Shown in pieces: positions 57,026 to 64,000 of a stretch of 64,000 nucleotides of DNA. The stretch covers positions 3,789,501 through 3,853,500 of the forward strand of contig NZ_CP083954.1 in the NCBI RefSeq assembly GCF_006442975.2. The letters run 5' to 3'. The DNA is from Mesorhizobium sp. B2-1-1 (lineage in GTDB: Bacteria > Pseudomonadota > Alphaproteobacteria > Rhizobiales > Rhizobiaceae). The translations under genes were made by a program, and so were the position numbers. The notes below the pieces were generated by a model. The model was not told the origin of the DNA. It saw only the letters and a list, made by a program, of their open reading frames with translations, and did no database searches. Every line of letters begins with the position of its first letter. Position 1 is the stretch's first letter.

Positions 57026-57394
57026 CTACCAGAGATTCTTGCCGTCGATGGCCACCACTTCGACCTTGTCCAGGTCGAAATCGTCGAACAACCGCGAGTT
57101 GACGCTGATCTTGGGATTGTCGAAATCCGGCTCTCCGCTCGACCAGTCCGGTGTTTCGGTGAAGGTCCCGCAGCCGCAGGTGTCGCAAAAACCGTGCTTA
57201 ACGGTCTTCGATCCCCACTGATAGAAGGAAACATTCTTCTGCGGCGTGAGGAGCTTGAACTGCGCAGGAGTGTAGTAGGCCCAAAGCGAGCCGCGTTTCG
57301 AGCAGAACGAACAAGTGCACTGCGTCAGCGTCTGCGGCGCTTGCGAAACCTCGAATATCGTCGCCTTGCAGTGGCAGCTTCCCTTGATGGTCAT
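57026..57394 (-). CDS. GFA-domain (CENP-V/glutathione-dependent formaldehyde-activating-like) protein
   Basis: A small zinc-binding fold protein. The ATG at 57394 gives 122 residues with the Cys ligands SCHC (residues 6-9), CTCSFC and CDTCGC. GFA proteins bind glutathione or are of unknown role, and formaldehyde activity cannot be assumed. A second GFA protein lies about 1 kb away at 58201. Confidence 0.85.
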   Translation of the reverse strand: MTIKGSCHCKATIFEVSQAPQTLTQCTCSFCSKRGSLWAYYTPAQFKLLTPQKNVSFYQWGSKTVKHGFCDTCGCGTFTETPDWSSGEPDFDNPKISVNSRLFDDFDLDKVEVVAIDGKNLW

Positions 57395-57520
57395 GGACGT
57401 CACCTCTCCCTTGTCCGCCGCCCGCAGGCAACGCAACACAAAGGAGCGGTCCTGGCAACCGTCCGTCAGCAGGCCCCCGCCCATCGCGGTCCGGGCCGGT
57501 CGCCGCTGCGCTTCCCGGGC

Positions 57521-57892
57521 CTAGTAGGAGCGCGGCGGCACGAACAGGCAGATCGTCTTACCGGCGTCTAGACCCGCTTGATGCGCGCACCAGTGGAATT
57601 CGCCGTCCGGGCTGTCCTTCACACGCTTGTCGGTCATCGGGACAACTTCCCCCGTGCCGGCGATCACATAACCCTCGGGTTTTTCCAAAACCTCGCCAGT
57701 ATGGGCCGTGCGGCAATCGTAGTTAGCGCAGCATGCGAATGGATAGCTCCAACCCAGCGGCTTCGCCGCTGTAGGCTTGGCGTCGTGGGCGAAGGCAGGC
57801 GCCATCGGCAACGCAATCGCTGCGATTGCAAGCAGGCAGAGCATGAGTCGGCCCACCGCGGCCCGAGCCGATTTTGATGGGGCAGCAGACAT
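57521..57892 (-). CDS. Exported hypothetical protein, Cys-containing
   Basis: The ATG at 57892 follows GGAGCG and gives 123 residues. A signal peptide ends near PAFAHDAKP. The mature region has CCANYDCR, GEVVPMTDKRVKDSPDGEFHWCAHQ and ends CLFVPPRSY. The Cys pattern and small size suggest a periplasmic domain seen in many rhizobia, with unknown function. It is not obviously coupled to the GFA gene 126 bp downstream. Confidence 0.7.
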   Translation of the reverse strand: MSAAPSKSARAAVGRLMLCLLAIAAIALPMAPAFAHDAKPTAAKPLGWSYPFACCANYDCRTAHTGEVLEKPEGYVIAGTGEVVPMTDKRVKDSPDGEFHWCAHQAGLDAGKTICLFVPPRSY

Positions 57893-58200
57893 GGAAGCGC
57901 TCCTTTCGACGAGCATCAAGCGTTTCGCTTGCCCGTTCCTGAAGCGTGTCTTCCCAGCGGCCGGATCGTCAGCAGGCATTTCTGCCGCGCCCGGCCATAG
58001 ATGCTTTTGTCTCCCCTCGACCATGGATGGTGGGCCGATTTGTGAGTCGGCGCAAGAAACCACTGCATGCCGATGTCGCAGGCTGAATGCCGCGCATCGG
58101 CAACAGAAAACAGGCGCCGTCTCTCGATTGGATAGGCAGGCACAACCATGCCCAGCAGACGGGATCGCAGATAACGAGATTCAGCGAGAGAAGTTCCGGC
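57893..58200. other. Intergenic region, no gene seen
   Basis: A 308-bp stretch between the exported protein gene and the second GFA gene. It contains no convincing coding frame, terminator or repeat that I can see. The promoter of the exported protein gene is expected near 57900-57960. Confidence 0.4.
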
Positions 58201-58620
58201 CTATTCGCCAGCAGGTCCTGTGATCACGTGTTCGTCATACTGCGGCAGGCCGTCGCTGATCGTGTACCACGGCGCCTTGGAACCGACGAAGATATGCTCG
58301 GTCGGGCGGATGCTCGGGTTGTCGACGAGCGTTCCCATCGCGACATGGACGAAGGCGCCCTGGCGCACGACCGAATAGAGCAGCGAACCGCACCGCTTGC
58401 AGTGCGCGTCATGGCCGTTGTCGTCGCCGAAGACCAGCAACATGTCGTGGCCCTTGGTCAGGACAAACTTGGCGCGTTCGATGCCCGCGAAGGGCTTGAA
58501 AGCCGAACCTGTCGTGCGCCGGCAGTTCGAGCAATGGCAATTCGCCGCGTACAGGAACTCGTCAGCGACCGCATAGTGCACCGCGCCGCAGAAGCACTTT
58601 CCAACAAGCTTGCGAGCCAT
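58201..58620 (-). CDS. GFA-domain protein
   Basis: A second GFA/CENP-V-domain protein, 139 residues from the ATG at 58620 (an ATG one codon upstream is equally possible). Zinc ligands are GKCFCGAVHY, NCHCSNCRRTTGS and HCKRCGSLLY. The C-terminal part includes HIFVGSKAPWYTISDGLPQYDEH, typical of family members. It follows prfB on the same strand, 37 bp from the prfB stop. Confidence 0.85.
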   Translation of the reverse strand: MARKLVGKCFCGAVHYAVADEFLYAANCHCSNCRRTTGSAFKPFAGIERAKFVLTKGHDMLLVFGDDNGHDAHCKRCGSLLYSVVRQGAFVHVAMGTLVDNPSIRPTEHIFVGSKAPWYTISDGLPQYDEHVITGPAGE

Positions 58621-58657
58621 CATCCAATCCAAATGTGTGGCACTGTAGGCGCCGGCC

Positions 58658-59789
58658 CTAATCCAGGTCCGCCACCGCTTCCCCAGCACCACCCTCGATG
58701 CGTTGCGACAGCGAGGCTTCCATGAAGTCATCGAGGTCGCCATCGAGCACGCTCGACGGGCTGGTGCTTTCGACGCCAGTACGCAGATCCTTCACCAGCT
58801 GATAGGGCTGCAGCACGTAGGAGCGGATCTGGTGACCCCAGCCAATGTCGCTCTTCGATGCTTCGGTGGCGTTGGCGACGGCTTCGCGCTTCTTCAGCTC
58901 TTCCTCGTAAAGCCGCGAGCGCAGCATCTCCCAGGCCTTTGCCCGATTTTTGTGCTGCGAACGTTCGGCCTGGCAGGCGACCGCTATACCGGTGGCGAGA
59001 TGGGTAATGCGCACCGCCGAATCGGTGGTGTTGACGTGCTGGCCGCCTGAACCGGACGAACGATAGGTGTCGATGCGCACGTCGGATTCGGAAACGTCGA
59101 TCTCGATCGTATCGTCGATGACGGGATAGACCCAGACGCTGGCGAAGGACGTGTGCCGGCGCGCGTTGCTGTCATAAGGTGAAATGCGCACCAGCCGGTG
59201 GACGCCGGACTCCGTCTTCAGCCAGCCATAGGCATTGTGGCCCTTGATCAGCAGCGTCGCGGACTTGATGCCGGCTTCTTCGCCGTCATGCACTTCCAGC
59301 ACCTCTACCTTGAAGCGGCGGCGCTCGGCCCAGCGCGTGTACATGCGCAGCAACATCGAGGCCCAATCCTGGCTTTCGGTGCCGCCGGCGCCTGCGTGGA
59401 TTTCGAGATAGGTGTCGTTGGCGTCGGCTTCGCCCGACAGCAGCGTCTCGACCTGGCGGGCCTTCGCCTCGCCTTGCATCGAGCGGATCGCTGCCTCAGC
59501 CTCGGCAACGACGCTCTCGTCGCCCTCTTCCTCGCCGAGTTCGATCAGGCCGATATTGTCTTCCAGCGCCTGGGTCAGGCCCCTGACCGCCGCGATGCCT
59601 TCCTCGAGGCCCTGGCGCTCGCGCATCAGCTTCTGCGCTTCCAGCGGTTCGTTCCAGAGGCTGGCGTCCTCGGCGCGGACGTTGAGATATTCAAGCCGCT
59701 TTATGGCCTGATCCCAGTCAAAGATGCCTCCTCAGCAGGGTAATCGCCTGCCTGATCTCGTCGACAATATTCTGCGTTTCCGCGCGCAT
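58658..59789 (-). CDS. prfB: Peptide chain release factor 2, with programmed +1 frameshift
   Basis: RF2 terminates at UGA and UAA. Translation starts at the ATG at 59789 and reads 23 codons to the in-frame UGA at 59720-59718. It then shifts +1 at CTT TGA C (59723-59717) and continues 353 codons, for 376 residues. AGGAGG lies 3 bases before CTT. The GGQ motif is intact ([13 protein letters not shown]). The codon-recognition tripeptide SPF of E. coli RF2 appears as SPY ([15 protein letters not shown]). It is followed by the second GFA gene. Confidence 0.96.
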
Positions 59790-59870
59790 GGCCTGGTGTT
59801 TTATCCTGTTGCTGAAAGTGACGCCTGGTCGGCGCGATACATAGGGACGGCGCCGCCGCCTGTAAAGCAA

Positions 59871-59897
59871 ATTGGACCGGCCCAGGGCCGGCCCAAT
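59871..59897 (-). terminator. Hairpin after mrcA
   Basis: ATTGGACCGGCCC and GGGCCGGCCCAAT are near-perfect reverse complements, followed on the minus strand by TTTGCTTT. It lies 17 bp past the mrcA stop and before the prfB promoter region. Confidence 0.6.
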
Positions 59898-59913
59898 CCT
59901 GCATGCATACCCG

Positions 59914-62370
59914 TCAGTAGAGGCCGCCGCCGCCCGACTGGATGGCCTGGTTGGCCTGAGGCGACAGCGCGCCGCCGGAGGCATTGGACCCGACGGCGCC
60001 CATGCCGATCACCCAATAGCTGTCGGCTGGCCCGGTGCCCGGCTTGAAGGCCTCGATGATGGTGCCGGGATCGCCCGAATTGGCCCGCATGCCGGTCTTG
60101 CGGTTGATGGCGACCAGATTCATGCCTTCGGGAACCTTGAAGTCGACATTGGGCGTGCCATCCAGCGCCACGCGCATGAAATCCTTGAAGATAGGAGCGG
60201 CGAGGCCGCCGCCGGTGGCGCCATGGCCAAGGCCGCGCGGCGTGTCGTAGCCCATATAGAGGCCGACGACGAGGTTTGGCGTGTAACCGATGAACCAGGC
60301 GTCCTTTTCGTCGTTGGTGGTGCCGGTCTTGCCGGCGATGTGGCGTCCGAGCTCGGCGATGGTGGCGCCGGTGCCGCGCTGGACGACGCCTTCCATCATC
60401 GAGGTGATCTGGTAGGCGGTCATCGGATCGAGAACCTGTTCGGAATTATCGACAAGCTCAGGTTCGGGCTGGTTCTGCCATTCGGCCGCGTTGCAGCCTT
60501 CGCAGCCGCGTTCGTCCTGCTTGAAGACGGTCTTGCCGTAGCGGTCCTGGATACGGTCGATCAATGTCGGCTTGATCGACTTGCCGCCATTGGCCATGAT
60601 CGAATAGGCCGAAACCATGCGCATCACCGTCGTCTCGCCGGAGCCCAGCGCCATCGGCAAATACGGCGCCAGATGGTCATAGACGCCGAAGCGCTCGGCG
60701 TATTCGACGACCAGCTTCATGCCCATGTCGTTGGCGAGGCGCACAGTCATCAGATTGCGCGACTTTTCGATGCCGGAGCGCAGGGTCGCCGGACCGGCGA
60801 CCGTGCCGTCGTAGTTCTTCGGCGTCCAGGTCGTGTTGCCGCTCTGGATGGTAATCGGCCCGTCCATGATCACCGACGCCGGCGTATAGCCATTGTCGAG
60901 CGCCGCGGAATAGACGATCGGCTTGAACGAAGAGCCGGGCTGGCGCATGGCCTGGGTGGCGCGGTTGAACTCCGACTGCGCGTAGGAGAAGCCGCCGACC
61001 ATGGCCAGCACGCGGCCGGTGTGTGGATCCATGGCGATCAGGCCGCCTTCCACTTCGGGGACCTGGCGCAGGCTGTAGGCGTCGTCGGAGCCTTCGTTCT
61101 TCTGGACGAAGACGACGTCGCCCGGCTTCAGCACATCGGCCGGCGACTTGGCCCTGACCGTCTTGCCGCCGACCACATGGCGCATGGCAAAGCCCATGTC
61201 TTCCTTGCTGACGGTGCCTTCGACGCGCTCCTTGACGATGTCGCCCGACGCCTGGCGTGCCGGCTGCAAGCCAATCGACAGGCCGGATGCCGAACTGTCG
61301 AGCACGACTGCGAGCTTCCATTCGGGAACGTCTTCCAGTCCCTTCACATTGCCCAGCGGCACACCCCAGTCGCCGGACACGTCGATCGTCTTTAGCGGCC
61401 CGCGGTAGCCGCGCAGCGTGTCGTATTTGATCAAGCCGTTCTGCATCGCCTTGCGGGCGATGAGCTGGATCTTCGGGTCGAGCGTGGTGCGGACGGACAG
61501 GCCGCCTTCATAGAGCGCGTTCTCGCCGTAGCGGGCGATGATCTGGCGGCGCACCTCCTCGGTGAAGTATTCGCCGGCGAACAGATAGGTGCCGTTGCGG
61601 CGCGGTGTGACGCCGAGGGGCTCCGCCTTGGCCTTGTCGCCTTCCTCGCGCGTAACGTAGCCGTTCTCGACCATCTGGTCGATGACCCAGTTGCGGCGCT
61701 CAAGCGCGCGGTCGGCATGCTTGAAGGGGTGATAATTGTTCGGCCCCTTGGGCAGCGAGGCCAGATAGGCGGCCTCGGCCACGGTCAGTTCGTTCACCGA
61801 CTTGTCGAAATAAGTGAGCGCGGCACCCGCCACGCCATAGGCGCCGAAACCGAAGAAGATTTCGTTGAGGTAGAGTTCGAGAATGCGGTCCTTGGAATAG
61901 GCCTGCTCGATGCGGAAGGCGAGGATCATTTCCTTGATCTTGCGCTCGTAGGTCTGGTCCGAGGTCAGCAGAAAATTCTTCGCCACCTGCTGGGTAATCG
62001 TCGAGGCGCCAACCTGACGCCTGCCCGAGCCGAAATTCTGCAGGTTGACGATGATAGCGCGGCCCAGGCCGGTCACGTCAATGCCGGGGTGGTTGTAGAA
62101 ATTCTTGTCCTCGGCCGACAGGAAGGCCGCCTTGACGCGGTCGGGGATGGCCTGGATCGGCAAATACAGGCGCCGTTCGCGCGCGTACTCGGCCATCAGC
62201 GCGCCGTCCGAGGCATGGATTCGGGTGGTCACCGGCGGCTCGTACTTGGCCAGCACCTCATAGTCGGGCAGATCCTTGGACAAATGCCCGATATAGATGG
62301 CAACCCCCGCCGCGACCAGCAGGGCCAGCGTCGTGCCGATACCGAAGAAATAGCCAATGAGACGAATCAT
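59914..62370 (-). CDS. mrcA: Penicillin-binding protein 1A, bifunctional transglycosylase/transpeptidase
   Basis: A class A PBP that polymerises and crosslinks peptidoglycan. The 818-residue protein has an N-terminal membrane anchor (residues 6-27). The glycosyltransferase domain (AFLSAEDKNFYNHPGID; ASTITQQVAKN) is complete. The transpeptidase has SSFK (SxxK), SRN (SxN) and GKTGTT (KTG). Length and insertion pattern match alphaproteobacterial PBP1a. It lies 213 bp downstream of the amidase gene. Confidence 0.95.
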   Translation of the reverse strand: MIRLIGYFFGIGTTLALLVAAGVAIYIGHLSKDLPDYEVLAKYEPPVTTRIHASDGALMAEYARERRLYLPIQAIPDRVKAAFLSAEDKNFYNHPGIDVTGLGRAIIVNLQNFGSGRRQVGASTITQQVAKNFLLTSDQTYERKIKEMILAFRIEQAYSKDRILELYLNEIFFGFGAYGVAGAALTYFDKSVNELTVAEAAYLASLPKGPNNYHPFKHADRALERRNWVIDQMVENGYVTREEGDKAKAEPLGVTPRRNGTYLFAGEYFTEEVRRQIIARYGENALYEGGLSVRTTLDPKIQLIARKAMQNGLIKYDTLRGYRGPLKTIDVSGDWGVPLGNVKGLEDVPEWKLAVVLDSSASGLSIGLQPARQASGDIVKERVEGTVSKEDMGFAMRHVVGGKTVRAKSPADVLKPGDVVFVQKNEGSDDAYSLRQVPEVEGGLIAMDPHTGRVLAMVGGFSYAQSEFNRATQAMRQPGSSFKPIVYSAALDNGYTPASVIMDGPITIQSGNTTWTPKNYDGTVAGPATLRSGIEKSRNLMTVRLANDMGMKLVVEYAERFGVYDHLAPYLPMALGSGETTVMRMVSAYSIMANGGKSIKPTLIDRIQDRYGKTVFKQDERGCEGCNAAEWQNQPEPELVDNSEQVLDPMTAYQITSMMEGVVQRGTGATIAELGRHIAGKTGTTNDEKDAWFIGYTPNLVVGLYMGYDTPRGLGHGATGGGLAAPIFKDFMRVALDGTPNVDFKVPEGMNLVAINRKTGMRANSGDPGTIIEAFKPGTGPADSYWVIGMGAVGSNASGGALSPQANQAIQSGGGGLY

Positions 62371-62583
62371 GCCCGCTCCAGTCCTTGGTTCGGGAATTTC
62401 CTAAACGAAGCCGCCTTCCGCGCAAGCATTCGAGCCGGTCCCAACCCGTAATCGAAAACCCATGTCGCTACCATGTGGGCAAAATACGGCAAGGCCGGAT
62501 TTCGCGGCCGTGAGTCGGAAATAAAAGCGTCGGGTGTTGTCGCCGCGCAACGCTGCCTGTGGTTGCAGGCGTCGTCAGGCATT

Positions 62584-63834
62584 TCAGCCCCCGGTTCCCG
62601 TTCCGGCACGCGCGGAAGCGAACAGCGCGACGGCGTTGGTGATGCTTTGCGCCGCCTTGCCGCGCCAGTCGGCGTCGAGCAGTTGCGCCTCGTCCTTGGC
62701 ATTCGAGAGATAGCCTAGTTCGACCAGCACGGAGGGGACGTCAGGCGCTTTCAGCACCTTGAATCCCGCGGAACGCTGCGGATTGTTGATGAGGCCGACG
62801 CTGGTCGACAACTGGCCGACCAGCGTGTGGGCGAAACTCATCGAAAAGGTGTGGGTCTCGCGGCGGATCAGGTCGATCAGGATATCGGTGACTTCCTTGT
62901 TGTCGTCCTTGATCACCATGCCGGCGAACTGGTCCGAGAGATTTTCACGGTCGGCAAGCGCCTGCGCTTCCGGATCCGAAGCCTTGTCGGAAACGGTATA
63001 GACGGTCGCGCCACGGATGCCCTTGAGGCTGATGGTGTCGGCATGAATGGAGATGAGCAGGTCGGCCTCATGCTGGCGAGCGATGCGCACGCGGTCGTCC
63101 AGCCGCAAATATTCGTCGGTGTCGCGCGTCATGAAGACATCGTATCTGCCGACGGCGGCGAGCTTGTCGCGCAGTTCCGTGGCGAAAGCCAGCGTGACGT
63201 TCTTTTCGACGGTGCCGTTCAGGCCCTCGGCACCGCCATCGACGCCGCCATGGCCCGGATCGATGACGACGGTGAAGCGATGGCCCGGATTGGAGACCGG
63301 CCCGGTGCCGACCCGCCCGCCCTTGTCGGTCGAAACCGTGGAACCGGTGGTCAGCGCCTGATTGGCAAGGGCAGTGTCGAACTCGCGTTCGGAGGCCGCC
63401 GACATGTCGATGGCGATGCGGTAGCCCGCGCCGTCCTCGTTCTTGAGAACATCGAGCTTGTCGACCGCGAACGGCCCCTTCCCGGTGAGAACCAGCCGCG
63501 ACACGCCTGCCTCCAACTCACCCAGGCGCACGCCCTTGACCAGCCCGCGAGGCTTCAAATCCTTGGCATCGATGGCTAACTTCGTATTCGCCAGATCGAT
63601 GACCAGACGATTGGGCCCGCGCAAAAGGAACCATTTGACGTCGGGCTCGCGGTCGAAATCCATGACGATGCGCATCTTGGTGGCATCGCCCGCCATCTTG
63701 TAACCGGTTGCCGTGAGCGGGGCATCGGCGGCGTTGGCGACCAACGAAATGGTCATCGACAGCAGGAGGCAGAAGATCGCGAGCAAACGGCCGCCGGCAC
63801 GACTGCCCTTGTCTGTGAAGCCTGCCAGTCCCAT
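62584..63834 (-). CDS. amiC: N-acetylmuramoyl-L-alanine amidase, AMIN plus Amidase_3
   Basis: A periplasmic zinc amidase that splits septal peptidoglycan. The 416-residue protein has a signal peptide (LLAIFCLLLSMTISLVANAADAP), an AMIN targeting domain (about residues 40-150) and the catalytic domain with zinc ligands in VVIDPGHGGVDGG (His), VEKNVTL (Glu), LISIHAD (His) and the catalytic Glu in VLVELGYLSN. The order amidase, PBP1a, prfB is typical of rhizobia, where rne often lies upstream. The symbol follows that usage. Confidence 0.92.
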   Translation of the reverse strand: MGLAGFTDKGSRAGGRLLAIFCLLLSMTISLVANAADAPLTATGYKMAGDATKMRIVMDFDREPDVKWFLLRGPNRLVIDLANTKLAIDAKDLKPRGLVKGVRLGELEAGVSRLVLTGKGPFAVDKLDVLKNEDGAGYRIAIDMSAASEREFDTALANQALTTGSTVSTDKGGRVGTGPVSNPGHRFTVVIDPGHGGVDGGAEGLNGTVEKNVTLAFATELRDKLAAVGRYDVFMTRDTDEYLRLDDRVRIARQHEADLLISIHADTISLKGIRGATVYTVSDKASDPEAQALADRENLSDQFAGMVIKDDNKEVTDILIDLIRRETHTFSMSFAHTLVGQLSTSVGLINNPQRSAGFKVLKAPDVPSVLVELGYLSNAKDEAQLLDADWRGKAAQSITNAVALFASARAGTGTGG

Positions 63835-64000
63835 CTCTTTGCAGTCGCTCCCGGTTTGGCGCCAAGGCGCCCGGTCATGTAGTCGAAGTGCCGGTTAGGC
63901 CGCGAACTCGATTAACGATTGGTATCCAGAGAAGGTTAACCAAGCCTTTTCACGCGAGGCCCGGACCCGTGCTTACGTGGCGGAACCGCTTTTGCCGGCG
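63835..64000. other. Region upstream of the amidase at the window edge
   Basis: No coding frame is visible in the last 166 bases. The promoter of the amidase gene should be here. In related genomes the next gene is rne on the opposite strand, which cannot be checked in this window. Confidence 0.4.

Overview
The window is GC-rich chromosomal DNA from an alphaproteobacterium of the order Rhizobiales, most likely Mesorhizobium or a close relative. The gene content and order, the protein sequences, the BA14K-family protein, the RIME-like palindrome and the rne-side amiC-mrcA-prfB arrangement all point there. No 16S gene is present, so the genus is an inference.

Positions 1-14212 (minus strand) hold a compact translation super-operon read right to left: rpsL, rpsG, fusA, tufA, then the S10 genes (rpsJ to rpsQ) and the spc genes (rplN to rplO), which run off the left edge toward secY. 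Positions 14.6-16.8 kb hold three unrelated genes: a small hypothetical protein, an L-arabinose/D-galactose 1-dehydrogenase-like oxidoreductase and an O-methyltransferase. They separate the str genes from rpoC. Positions 16.8-29.0 kb hold secE-nusG-rplKA-rplJL-rpoBC, with an L10-leader-like region before rplJ, strong hairpins in the rplL-rpoB and rpoB-rpoC gaps, and a clear terminator after rpoC. Further upstream lie a membrane protein of unknown function, tRNA-Trp, a group II truncated haemoglobin and tufB, which encodes the same protein as tufA.

Positions 32.9-42.9 kb are mixed housekeeping and metabolic genes: an EamA transporter, two small stress or envelope genes, tRNA-Gly and tRNA-Tyr, rlmB, and a glyoxylate-assimilation operon (gcl-hyi-glxR) divergent from an IclR regulator. 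Small envelope proteins follow, including a BA14K-like and a His-rich protein that share a leader. This stretch is rich in intergenic repeats: a 181-bp inverted repeat and two arrays of stop-codon-rich 7-8-mers in opposed orientation at gene ends. Positions 43-46 kb are accessory: tRNA-Thr, an IS481-family element with a frameshifted transposase, and small membrane proteins.

Positions 46.2-51.5 kb hold a TetR regulator divergent from a polyamine-type ABC transporter operon that ends in a metallo-beta-lactamase-fold hydrolase. NAD kinase and a DEAD-box helicase follow. A short duplicate of the helicase 3' end lies about 1 kb downstream. Positions 54.6-58.6 kb hold small secreted, membrane and GFA-domain proteins and an OmpA-like lipoprotein. 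The right end (58.7-64.0 kb) carries prfB with a textbook +1 programmed frameshift site, mrcA (PBP1a) and an N-acetylmuramoyl-L-alanine amidase.

No CRISPR array, prophage or obvious new defence system was seen. The least explained signals are the repeat arrays at gene ends, the membrane protein whose start codon directly follows a terminator hairpin, and the tandem leader duplication at 41.7-42.4 kb.
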